A stretch of 47,157 bases of DNA from Tabrizicola_A sp044377735. Its GTDB lineage: Bacteria > Pseudomonadota > Alphaproteobacteria > Rhodobacterales > Rhodobacteraceae. A program made the translations under genes and the position numbers. The notes below the pieces were generated by a model that searched no databases, was not told the origin of the DNA, and was given only the letters and a program-made list of their open reading frames with translations. The stretch is from positions 1-47,157 of the forward strand of contig JBILYK010000016.1 of NCBI GenBank assembly GCA_044377735.1, read 5' to 3'. This document shows positions 38,579-47,124 of this stretch, piece after piece; position 1 is the stretch's first letter, and every line of letters starts with the position of its first letter.

Positions 38579-40845
38579 TGGCGAAGGATGAGCTGAAGAC
38601 AGGCTACAAACTGATCGGCACCCGCCCCAACCGCCCTGATGGGCTGGACAAGGTGACAGGTCGTGCACGCTATGGCGCAGATTTCTCGCTTCCCGGCATG
38701 CTTTGGGCCGCCGTGGTTCGCTCGCCCCATGCCCATGCGCGGATCAAGAAGATCGATGTCTCAAAGGCATTGGCTTTGGACGGGGTCAAGTCTGTGGTGA
38801 CACGGGCCGATCTGCCCACGGGTCTTTCGGGCGAGGATCTGAACCTGCAAGACAACACTCTGGCAGGCGACAGGGTGCTTTATGACGGCCACGCGGTTGC
38901 GGCTGTGGCGGCAACCTCGGCGCTTTTGGCGCAAGACGCGGCGCGGCTGATTGAGGTGGAATATGAGCTTTTGCCGCATGTGACCGATGTCGACGCGGCG
39001 ATGGCGCCGGGTGCCCCGGTCATTCGTGAGGGGGTGGCCGATTACTCGGTTCCCGAAGGGATGCATCCCAACGTTGCGCGATATATGGAGTTTGGGCACG
39101 GCGATCTTGAGGCGGGCTTTGCCGCTGCCGACATCGTGCGCGAGCATACCTACAAAACCGAAGCCACCCATCAAGGCTATATCGAGCCGCACGCCTGTGT
39201 CGGCCAGATGGGTGAGGACGGGCGCGGTGAGATGTGGGTCTGTACGCAGGGCCACTGGTATATTCGCCGGATGTGCGCCTCGGTTTTGGGGATTGAGGCG
39301 GCGAACCTGCGGGTGACGCCCTCGGAGATTGGTGGCGGCTTTGGCGGCAAGACCACGATCTTTATGGAACCCTTGGCCTTGGCGCTGTCGAAAAAAGCGG
39401 GAGGGCGTCCGGTGAAGCTGGTGATGACACGGTCCGAAGTGCTGCGCGCGACGGGCCCAACCGCCTCGGCCTCGATGGATGTCAAACTGGGCATGAAGCG
39501 TGATGGCACAATCACGGCTGGTCAGGTCTTTTTCCGCATGCAGGGCGGGGCCTTCACCGGCATGTCACCGATTGGCGAGGCGCTGCCTTGTGCCTTTGCC
39601 TGCTATGACATTCCAGCCCTGAAACACGAGGGGGTTGAGGTCATCGCGAACCGACCGAAGGCGGCAGCCTATCGTGCGCCGGGCTCTCCGATGGCGGCTT
39701 TTGCGGTGGAAAGCCTTGTTGATGAGATATGCCGCGAATTGAAGCTCGATCCGATCGAGGTGCGGCTCAAGAATGGTGCGAAGAACGGGTCAAAGTCCAG
39801 CTATGGTCCGGTCTACAATGTCATCGGACTTCAGGAAACGCTTGAGGCTGCCAAGGCGCATCCGAACTACAAGGTTGCGCTGGGCCCGAACCAAGGGCGG
39901 GGTGTCGCCTCGGGCTTTTGGTTCAACCATGGCGGCGAAACCTCGGTGTCGCTGGCAGTGGGCGAGGATGGGACGGCAACCGTCTCCATCGGCACCCCCG
40001 ATATTGGCGGCAGCCGGGCCTCGATCGGGCTGATGGTGGCCGAGTTCTTGGGCATTCCTTATGAAAACGTCCGGGTGAACGTGGTGGAAACCGGCGCGCT
40101 GGGCGTCAATGAGCCGACGCATGGCAGCCGGGCGACCTTTGCCAGTGGCAAGGCGGCGGTGGAGGCCGCGCGGCAGGCGGTTGGCGAGATGTGCCGCCGC
40201 GCAGCCGCAGATTGGGGCATCGACCCCGAGGCGGTGGAATGGAAGGATGGGGCCGCCCATCCCGCCGGGCCGAACGCGGGCAAATTCCCGCCCATGTCCA
40301 TCGGCGAGATCGGTGGCAAGATGGGGTCAACCGGTGGGCCGATCTCGGGCCACCATGAGGTGACGGCTGAAGGTGTTGGCGCAAGTTTCGGCACGCATGT
40401 TGTCGATGTCGAAGTTGATCCCGAGACCGGCCGAACCACGGTCTTGCGCTATCTTGTCGTGCAAGACGCAGGCACTGCAATTCACCCGGCCTATGTCGAA
40501 GGCCAGTATCAGGGTGGCGCGGCGCAGGGCATTGGCTGGGCGCTGAACGAGGAATACGTCTACGGTGCTGATGGGCGGCTGCAAAACCCGATGTTCCTTG
40601 ATTACCGCGTGCCGGTCGCATCGGACCTGCCGATGATCGACACGGTGATTGTTGAAGTGCCAAACCCCGGCCACCCGTATGGCGTGCGTGGTGTGGGCGA
40701 GACGGGCATCACCCCGCCACTGCCCGCAATTGCCGCGGCGGTTGCAGGGGCCACGGGCGCGCGGATCCGCAGCCTGCCTTTGTCGCCACCCAAGGTGTTG
40801 GCGGCGATCAAGGCGAATAAGTCTGGCAAGGCGGCGAAGGGCTGA
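38578..40845 (+). CDS. Molybdenum hydroxylase, molybdopterin-binding (large) subunit
   Basis: This 755-residue catalytic subunit has the a/b hammerhead domain at about 15-130 (DKVTGRARYGADFSLPGML) and Mo-cofactor domains with IGGGFGGKT, AAAYRAPGSPMAAFAVE and the catalytic glutamate loop YGVRGVGETGITPPLPAI. The active-site loop is AYRAPG, not the AYRCSFR of true CO dehydrogenase, so CO is not the substrate; an aromatic or N-heterocyclic compound is likelier. The ATG at 38578 overlaps the previous stop (TGATG); GTG 38575 is possible. Its stop overlaps the next start. The cofactor would need MoaC and MoeA, both encoded at 10-12 kb. Confidence 0.94.
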   Translation: MAKDELKTGYKLIGTRPNRPDGLDKVTGRARYGADFSLPGMLWAAVVRSPHAHARIKKIDVSKALALDGVKSVVTRADLPTGLSGEDLNLQDNTLAGDRVLYDGHAVAAVAATSALLAQDAARLIEVEYELLPHVTDVDAAMAPGAPVIREGVADYSVPEGMHPNVARYMEFGHGDLEAGFAAADIVREHTYKTEATHQGYIEPHACVGQMGEDGRGEMWVCTQGHWYIRRMCASVLGIEAANLRVTPSEIGGGFGGKTTIFMEPLALALSKKAGGRPVKLVMTRSEVLRATGPTASASMDVKLGMKRDGTITAGQVFFRMQGGAFTGMSPIGEALPCAFACYDIPALKHEGVEVIANRPKAAAYRAPGSPMAAFAVESLVDEICRELKLDPIEVRLKNGAKNGSKSSYGPVYNVIGLQETLEAAKAHPNYKVALGPNQGRGVASGFWFNHGGETSVSLAVGEDGTATVSIGTPDIGGSRASIGLMVAEFLGIPYENVRVNVVETGALGVNEPTHGSRATFASGKAAVEAARQAVGEMCRRAAADWGIDPEAVEWKDGAAHPAGPNAGKFPPMSIGEIGGKMGSTGGPISGHHEVTAEGVGASFGTHVVDVEVDPETGRTTVLRYLVVQDAGTAIHPAYVEGQYQGGAAQGIGWALNEEYVYGADGRLQNPMFLDYRVPVASDLPMIDTVIVEVPNPGHPYGVRGVGETGITPPLPAIAAAVAGATGARIRSLPLSPPKVLAAIKANKSGKAAKG

Positions 40846-41090
40846 TGGCCAAGGTCCATCTTTGGGCCAGCCTCAGGCGGTTCACCGACGGGCAAGATGT
40901 GGTGGAGGTTCAGGCCGCGACCGTGGGGCAAATGCTGGATGCGCTTGAAAAAGCGTATCCCGGTCTGGCCCCCGCGATCAAGGCCGGTGTTTCGGTGGCG
41001 GTGGATGGCGAGGTGATCGCCAACAACCGCGCCGCTGCCGTTGGCCCCCAAAGCGAGGTTTACCTGCTCCAGCGCCTGAAGGGCGGTTAG
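40845..41090 (+). CDS. MoaD/ThiS-family small sulfur-carrier-like protein
   Basis: This 81-residue beta-grasp protein begins AKVHLWASLRRFTDG and ends VYLLQRLKGG. The C-terminal Gly-Gly is the hallmark of ubiquitin-like sulfur carriers (MoaD, ThiS) that are adenylated by an E1-like enzyme. Its start overlaps the stop of the molybdenum subunit by one base, so it belongs to the operon. It could be a dedicated MoaD for cofactor supply or sulfuration, or a sulfur carrier for another step. No partner MoaE or E1 gene is in the window. No hydroxylase operon that I know well carries such a gene at this place as a rule. Confidence 0.85.
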   Translation: MAKVHLWASLRRFTDGQDVVEVQAATVGQMLDALEKAYPGLAPAIKAGVSVAVDGEVIANNRAAAVGPQSEVYLLQRLKGG

Positions 41091-41176
41091 CCTATGTGAA
41101 ACGCATCTGGATGTGAGGTGGTCTTTTTGCAATTTCATGCCAAGTTGACGGGAACACGCGGCACAAAAGGCGCACC

Positions 41177-43237
41177 ATGATCACCCTTGCAGCCGATGTC
41201 GGCGGAACCTTTACGGACCTTATCTTGACGACTGGCGCAGGCTCGGGGCGGCCAGCTTCGACCCATGTCGACAAAGTCTCGACCGGGGCGCGTGGCAGCA
41301 CGGCGGGTATCGAGGCGGGTATTGCCAAGATCACCGAAGCTGCGGGCCTGTCTGTCAGCGATGTCGACCTTTTTGTTCATGGCTTTACGGTTGGCATCAA
41401 TGCGCTTTTGACGCGGGCAGGTGCGCGCGCGGTGTTGATCGTGCCGCAGGGTCAAGGCGATGTGCTTGAAATTGGCAATCAAATTCGCCCGCGCACCTAT
41501 GCCTTGTTTCAAGACAAGCCTGCCCCCGTCATCCCGCGCGCACATGTGATTGAGATTGACGAGGGGATTGACGCCTTCGGCACTGTCACGCGCAGCCTAA
41601 CGCCCGCGGCGATCACGGCCTGTCTGGACCAAATCGCCCGGCTGAATCCCGAGTCCGTGGCGATTTCGCTCAGCTTTTCCTTCCTGAACCTAAGCCACGA
41701 ACAGGCACTGGCCACAGAAATCCGCGCTAGATTTCCTGACCTGCCGATCTTCCTGTCGCACGAGATCGACCCCCGCCCCGAGGAATGGCGCCGGGCGTCG
41801 ACCACGGCAACGGTGGCCTACATCGGCCCGATTGTGTCGCGCTACGTCACGGGGCTTGACACTGCACTGCAGCGCATGGGGTTTCAGGGGCGGTTTTTGC
41901 TGATGCGGTCCGACGGGGGCGTCGCGACCTTCGAGGCCGCTTTGCGCAACCCCGGGCATCTCTTGACCTCGGGCCTGTCTGGCGGAGTGATTGCCGCTGA
42001 AGCGCTTTTGCAACGCGCCGGGCTCAAGGCCGCGGTGGCCTTGGATGTGGGCGGCACCTCGGCTGATCTGGCGGCGATCAAGGCCGGGCGCACGGGCATC
42101 CGGCGCGAGCGGATGATGGATGGCCAGCCAATCCGCCTGCCGACGATTGATGTTGAAACGGTCTCGAACGGTGGTGGGTCCATCGCCTGGGTCGATGCGG
42201 GCGGGGCTTTGCGGGTTGGGCCCGCCTCTGCCGGCGCGGTTCCGGGGCCCGCCTGCTACGGCATCGGCGGAACCCGCCCCACAGTGACAGATGCAGCGGT
42301 GGTGCTGGGCTGGTTGGCGCCCAAGGACTATCTTGGCGGCGAGATGACGCTGGATGAGGGTCTAGCACGTCAGGCCTTGTCGGAACACGTCGCGGCCCCC
42401 CTGAAGATCACAGTCGAGGCGGCGGCCTTTGGGGTCATCCGGGTTGCCAATGCCGCCCTTGTGCAAACGGTGCGCAAACTTGCGGTTGAGCGGGGGTTGG
42501 ATCTGCGCCGCCATTACCTCATCCCGGCAGGGGGCGCGGGCCCGCTTTATGGCGCGATGATTGCGCGTGATCTGGGGATGGCAGGGCTGCTTGTGCCGCG
42601 CTATCCCGGCATCTTTGCGGCCGAGGGCCTGTTGGCCGCCGATCTGTGCCATCGCGATCAGATGCACTTTCACCACCCGTTGGCCACTGTCGCGGACGCG
42701 TTGGTGCTTGAAGGTTTTGACACCCTGCAACGGCGCACTGCGGCGCTTTTGGCGGCAGACGGCGTGCCTCGCCGTGACCAAGGCTTTCGCTTCAAGGCCG
42801 ATATGCGCCACATCGGACAATGGCATGATCTGGCAATCGACATTCCGCAGCGGCTGCTGAAGAGCTGCGTGAACCGCGAGGGGCTTGCCACCCTGTTTCA
42901 CCGCCAGCACCGCGAGCTTTATGGCCATTCTGACCCTTTGGCTCCGATTGAGTTTCGCAACCTGTCAATCGAGGCAACTGGCAAGCTTCCGCGCAATACG
43001 CCTGCCCCGGTTGAAGTGGCGCGAGCGTCCAGCGCCCGCAGTCGGTCGATCATCCTGGATGATCCGCTGCACCCCACGCCTGTCCCGGTCCAAGATCGCG
43101 CCAGCCTTGGGCCTGGCCAAAGGCTGAACGGCCCGCTGCTGATTTCGCAAAAGGACAGCACCACCGTCGTGTTCCCTGGCCAGTTTCTGCAGGTCTTGGA
43201 CGATGGCGCGCTTTTGGTTTTGGAGGGTCGCGCATGA
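41177..43237 (+). CDS. hyuA: Hydantoinase/oxoprolinase family protein, subunit A (HyuA)
   Basis: This 686-residue subunit of an ATP-dependent lactam/imide hydrolase has an actin-like fold. Two phosphate-binding segments are AADVGGTFTDLIL at the start and ALDVGGTSADLAAI at about 293-306, with FVHGFTVGINALL, LLMRSDGGVATFEAA, ETVSNGGGSIAWVDAGG and RHYLIPAGGAGPLYGAMIA. Family members open hydantoins, 5-oxoproline or acetone-type substrates with ATP. It starts 86 bases after the MoaD-like gene and overlaps hyuB by four bases. It is unrelated in fold and mechanism to the zinc D-hydantoinase at 16.2 kb. Confidence 0.92.
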   Translation: MITLAADVGGTFTDLILTTGAGSGRPASTHVDKVSTGARGSTAGIEAGIAKITEAAGLSVSDVDLFVHGFTVGINALLTRAGARAVLIVPQGQGDVLEIGNQIRPRTYALFQDKPAPVIPRAHVIEIDEGIDAFGTVTRSLTPAAITACLDQIARLNPESVAISLSFSFLNLSHEQALATEIRARFPDLPIFLSHEIDPRPEEWRRASTTATVAYIGPIVSRYVTGLDTALQRMGFQGRFLLMRSDGGVATFEAALRNPGHLLTSGLSGGVIAAEALLQRAGLKAAVALDVGGTSADLAAIKAGRTGIRRERMMDGQPIRLPTIDVETVSNGGGSIAWVDAGGALRVGPASAGAVPGPACYGIGGTRPTVTDAAVVLGWLAPKDYLGGEMTLDEGLARQALSEHVAAPLKITVEAAAFGVIRVANAALVQTVRKLAVERGLDLRRHYLIPAGGAGPLYGAMIARDLGMAGLLVPRYPGIFAAEGLLAADLCHRDQMHFHHPLATVADALVLEGFDTLQRRTAALLAADGVPRRDQGFRFKADMRHIGQWHDLAIDIPQRLLKSCVNREGLATLFHRQHRELYGHSDPLAPIEFRNLSIEATGKLPRNTPAPVEVARASSARSRSIILDDPLHPTPVPVQDRASLGPGQRLNGPLLISQKDSTTVVFPGQFLQVLDDGALLVLEGRA

Positions 43238-44838
43238 CCGTGTCACCCATCGACCGTGATGTCTTTCAGCATGAGATTGCCTCGATTGCTGAGGAAATGT
43301 CCTCGACCCTGCGCCGGGCGGCCTATTCGCCGATCATCTGGGACATGATCGATTATGCCTGCGGGCTTTTGGACAGCGAAGGCCAGCTGATCGCACAGGC
43401 CCCGACCATCCCAGCGCAACTTGGTATCATGTCCACCGCCTTTCGCCACATCACCCAAACGATCCCAATCGGCGGCTGGCGGGCGGGTGATATCATCATC
43501 TGCAACGATCCCTTTGCAGGCTGTTCGCACACGCCCGACATTGTGCTGTTCTCGCCTGTGATTGTGGAGGAGCGCTTGGTCGCGGTGACCTCGACCGTCG
43601 CGCATCATGTCGATGTGGGTGGCCCGGTGCCCGGAACCGAAAATGCCACAGCGCTGGAGGTCTTTGGCGAAGGGCTCATCCTGCCGCCGATGAAGCTGTA
43701 TGACCGCGGCAGACCGGACCACAATCTTTTGGCGGTGATCGCGCGCAATCTGCGTGACCCTGCAGCGACCACCGGGGATTTGAACGCCCAGATCGCGGCC
43801 TGCCGCACGGGGGAGCGGCGGATTGCAGAGCTGGTCGAGAAATACGGCACCGAAGGGTTCCTGGCCCGGAAAGCGGCCGTTCTGGATCACAGCCACGTCT
43901 TCATTCGCCAATCGCTCGCCCCCTATGGCGGGAGGTCGGCGCAGGCTGAAATCCTGATCGAGGATGATGCCGCCAGCGCCGAACCCATGCGCTTGGCGGT
44001 AGAGGTGACGATTGGCGACGGCACGCTCACCGCCGATTTCACCGGAACCGAGCCGCAGCGGGCGAACGGGCTGAACTGCCCCGTCGCCTCGACAATCTCG
44101 ATGGCGCATTACGCGGTACAGGCCGTTTTTGCCCCTGATCAGTTGCTGAATGACGGGTTCAACCGGGCGATCAAGCTTGTCTTGCCCAAGGACAGCCTCA
44201 TCAACCCACGCGCACCGGCGGCGGTGTCTTGTCGCCATCTGACCGAGCAGGCAGTTGCCGATGTGGTTCTCAAGGCATTGGTCCAGATTGCGCCGGACCT
44301 TTCAACGGCTGGAAGCCAGATTTCCTTTCCCACCTTCGGCATCGGTGGCTTTGACCGGCGCCGCCCGGGCGAGCCGCACTATTTTGTGACCGGCGATATC
44401 TTGGGCGGCGGAATGGGGGCAGGGCGCGTGTCAGCAGGTGCCAGTGGTGTCGATTGCCACGGCTCAAACTGCGCGCTGATCTCGGGCGAGATCATGGAGA
44501 TGACGGGCCCGGTGCGCGTGGTGGGCACCCGGCTTGTGCCGGGGTCAGGCGGGGTGGGGGCCACGTCGGGCGGGTTGGCTATTGAACGCGTTTATGAGGT
44601 CTTGGCCGATGGGCTGACCGTATCTGGCTATTTGCAACAGACACGGCCGGAAACCGTGCCTTGGGGCATCGAGGGTGGCGGCACAGGCGCCCCGGCGGCT
44701 GTTTGGATTGAACGCGCGGGCGGCGGGTCTGAACCCTTGGCCAGCAAGTTTATTGGCGTCACCATGAACCGGGGCGACCGGCTTTACCTGCGCTCGGCCG
44801 GTGGTGCGGGCTGGGGAAGCGTCACGCTTGATGCCTGA
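43234..44838 (+). CDS. hyuB: Hydantoinase/oxoprolinase family protein, subunit B (HyuB)
   Basis: This 534-residue partner of HyuA starts with DVFQHEIASIAEEMSSTLRRAAYSPII and contains IICNDPFAGCSHTPDIVLFSPV, the histidine-rich VAHHVDVGGPVPG, GLILPPMKLYD and a long C-terminal domain with GGMGAGRVSAGASGVDCH. Length is normal (about 510-580). It completes the operon. Together with the molybdenum hydroxylase it suggests a pathway in which a ring is hydroxylated and then opened with ATP. Only fragmentary transporter genes follow. Confidence 0.93.
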   Translation: MTVSPIDRDVFQHEIASIAEEMSSTLRRAAYSPIIWDMIDYACGLLDSEGQLIAQAPTIPAQLGIMSTAFRHITQTIPIGGWRAGDIIICNDPFAGCSHTPDIVLFSPVIVEERLVAVTSTVAHHVDVGGPVPGTENATALEVFGEGLILPPMKLYDRGRPDHNLLAVIARNLRDPAATTGDLNAQIAACRTGERRIAELVEKYGTEGFLARKAAVLDHSHVFIRQSLAPYGGRSAQAEILIEDDAASAEPMRLAVEVTIGDGTLTADFTGTEPQRANGLNCPVASTISMAHYAVQAVFAPDQLLNDGFNRAIKLVLPKDSLINPRAPAAVSCRHLTEQAVADVVLKALVQIAPDLSTAGSQISFPTFGIGGFDRRRPGEPHYFVTGDILGGGMGAGRVSAGASGVDCHGSNCALISGEIMEMTGPVRVVGTRLVPGSGGVGATSGGLAIERVYEVLADGLTVSGYLQQTRPETVPWGIEGGGTGAPAAVWIERAGGGSEPLASKFIGVTMNRGDRLYLRSAGGAGWGSVTLDA

Positions 44839-44888
44839 CGCCTGCGTGGCGAAAATCGCAGTTGTGCTGACTGGGTCCGACCATAACT

Positions 44889-45230
44889 GCCGCTGCACGC
44901 GCTGAAACACAGGGCCAAGTCCGCGCCTGCCTGTCCTTGCCGCCGCTGGATATCCTGCGGCGCATCCTTTTGCCTTTGATCGTGCCCGCCATAGAGGCGG
45001 TGGCGGTTTTCGCCTTTGTGACCAGCTGGACCGAATATGTCTTTGCCTCGGTCATGATCTTGTCGGGCGATTTGCGCAGGGTGCCGATCGGGTTTGCTGG
45101 GTTTATCGGGCAGTATCAGGTGGATTGGGGTCTTTTGTTGGCGAGGGCCAGTCTGGCGATCCTGCCGGTCGTGGCGGTCTTTGCGATCATCGGGAAATGG
45201 TTCGTTGCGGGCCTGACCAAGGCTCGGTGA
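44889..45230 (+). pseudogene. Truncated ABC transporter permease (C-terminal third only)
   Basis: The open frame ends with ILRRILLPLIVPAIEAVAVF, SWTEYVFASVMILSGDLRRV and a last membrane helix. This is the C-terminal third of a MalG-type sugar permease including the end of the EAA loop. Full-length proteins have about 280 residues, and here the first 180 or so, and any start with a ribosome site, are missing. The text just upstream (AARAETQGQVRACL) looks like a worn EAA loop. It begins about 50 bases after hyuB, so a deletion seems to have joined the hyu operon to the remains of an ABC operon. The ATPase gene follows at 45245. Confidence 0.8.
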
Positions 45231-45244
45231 AATAGGGGAATGGG

Positions 45245-46326
45245 ATGTCTGAAGTGTGGCTGGAGAGCCTGACGAAATGCTTTGGCGCAACCCAGGTGAT
45301 CCCGAGGCTGGATCCGACCGTTGCGGCAGGCGCGTTTTGTATGCTGATTGGCCCCTTGGGCTGCGGCAAATCCACCCTTTTGCGCATGATCGTGGGGCTG
45401 GAAGACCCGTCTTCGGGCCGCGTGCGGATTGGCGGGCACGATGTGATGGGCGACGATCACGGTCGGCGGCGCGTGGCGATGGTGTTCCAGTCATATGCGC
45501 TTTATCCCCATATGACGATGCGGGAAAACATGGAATTCGGGCTGGAAATGGCCGCAATTGCCAAAGCCGAACGCCGCAGCACCGTTGAAGCTGCCGTGCG
45601 CACCCTGCGCATGAGTGACTCTATCTGAAGCGCAAGCCCCGCGCGCTGTCAGGCGGGCAGCGTCAGCGTGTGGCCATCGGTCGCGCCATCGTGCGCAAGC
45701 CCGAGGTGTTGTTGTTTGACGAACCGCTCTCTAACTTTGACGCCGAGTTGCGCGTTGAAATGCGGCTTGAGTTTGCCCGGTTGCACCGCGACATCGGAGC
45801 GACCATGATCCACGTCACCCATGATCAGGTCGAGGCGATGACGCTGACCGACCGGACCATGATGATGAACGCGGGCCGGATCGAACAGATTGGCACGCCT
45901 GCTGCACCTTATAACGACCCTGACACGATCTTGGTGGCGGGATTTCTGGGGGTACCGAAGATGAACTTTCTGCCAGTTCGCATTCCTCAGGCAGAGGGCG
46001 CCTGCGCGGTGGTGGATGTGCCGACTTTGGCGCTTACCGGCCTGCCGGTGACGTTGCGCCATCGCCCTGCCTTGCGGGCAACCGATGCGATCTTGGCCTT
46101 TCGGGCTGAAGCCTGCTCTGAGACGGCTGACTTCCCCATCACCTTACGTGCTGCGGGGGTCGAGAATATGGGGGACACGCGCTCTCTTTGCACCGCCACG
46201 ACCCGTGGCCCGGCCGTGGTGGCCGACATGTACCGCCGTGTTGATCTGCGGGTGGGGGAGGATGTTTTGCTGTGTCTGGATCCCGCTGCCTGCCTTTTGT
46301 TTTCGCATGACGGGGTATGGCTGTGA
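45245..46326 (+). pseudogene. ABC transporter ATP-binding protein (UgpC/MalK type), frameshifted
   Basis: The first part (45245-45628) has Walker A as GPLGCGKSTLLR, where the usual Ser is Leu, and the Q-loop VFQSYALYPH. It then ends at a stop after RMSDSI. One frame over, from about 45622, the sequence continues YLKRKPRALSGGQRQRVAIG, LLFDEPLSNFDAE, MIHVTHDQVEAMT and a C-terminal domain to 46326. Two extra bases (TC, about 45619-45620) or a loss of one explain the break. The two halves together are a normal-length ATPase. With the truncated permease this points to a dying sugar importer. A sequencing error at this spot is the alternative. It overlaps nagB by ten bases. Confidence 0.88.
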
Positions 46327-47102
46327 AGGTCTTGATCCTGCCTGATGCAACGGCGGCCATTGTCCGGGCTGCCAGAATCATCGCCGCGTTTGTCGGGCGT
46401 GAGGCGAACCCCGTCTTGGGGCTCGCCACGGGCGAAACCATGCGTCCGATTTACGCGCGGCTTGTCGCAGTGAATGCCTCGGGGCAGGTCGATTTCTCGC
46501 CCGTCACCACCTTTAATCTGGACGAATATGTCGGCGTGCCCGCCCATCATCCGGCCAGTTTCGCTGCCTTTATGCGCGCCAACTTTTTTGACCATGTCAA
46601 CATCGACCCTGCGCATATCAACCTGCTGACCGGCGACGCGCCTGATCCCGATGCCGAGGCCATGCGCTATGAAGAGGCGATCACGGCGGCAGGGGGTATC
46701 GGTCTGCAGGTGCTGGGGATCGGGCGCAACGGCCATGTCGCCTTTAACGAGCCGACGTCTTCCCTTGCATCCCGGACCCGTGTCAAGACGTTGACCGAGG
46801 CCACGCGCCGCGCCAATTCCGCTGCCTTTGCGCCTGATCCGGTGCCGCGCTATGCCATCACGCTGGGGATTGCCACGATCCTGTCCGCCCGGCGCTGCCT
46901 GTTGATTGCCACCGGACAGTCCAAGGCGGCGGCTGTGGCGCGGATGATCGAAGGCCCGCTTGGGGCCGATTGCCCGGCGACCGCGCTGCAGATGCACCAA
47001 GAGACAACTGTGGTACTGGATGAAGATGCGGCGTCACATCTGCACCTGCGAGATTATTACGAGACGGTGCATCCCGCTGGGGCCGAAGCGCGCCTGTCGT
47101 GA
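46317..47102 (+). CDS. nagB: Glucosamine-6-phosphate deaminase
   Basis: This 261-residue enzyme would convert glucosamine 6-phosphate to fructose 6-phosphate and ammonia. Segments VLGLATGETMRPIYARL, TTFNLDEYVGVP (catalytic Asp), LGIGRNGHVAFNEPTSSLASRTRVKTLTE-like loop (GIGRNGHVAFNEP) and ALQMHQETTVVLDEDAA are in place. The Asn in GRNGH where E. coli has Asp is also found in Gram-positive NagB, so activity is likely. The start ATG at 46317 lies inside the end of the ATPase frame; GTG 46323 is possible. It suggests that the decayed importer once served amino sugars. nagA is not in the window. Confidence 0.93.
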   Translation: MAVKVLILPDATAAIVRAARIIAAFVGREANPVLGLATGETMRPIYARLVAVNASGQVDFSPVTTFNLDEYVGVPAHHPASFAAFMRANFFDHVNIDPAHINLLTGDAPDPDAEAMRYEEAITAAGGIGLQVLGIGRNGHVAFNEPTSSLASRTRVKTLTEATRRANSAAFAPDPVPRYAITLGIATILSARRCLLIATGQSKAAAVARMIEGPLGADCPATALQMHQETTVVLDEDAASHLHLRDYYETVHPAGAEARLS

Positions 47103-47124
47103 TCCGTGGCCAGGTTTGCGGCCC

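Noticed and set aside
38102..40845. Annotation as aerobic carbon-monoxide dehydrogenase
   Set aside because: Gene order fits coxMSL, but the large subunit lacks the AYRCSFR loop.
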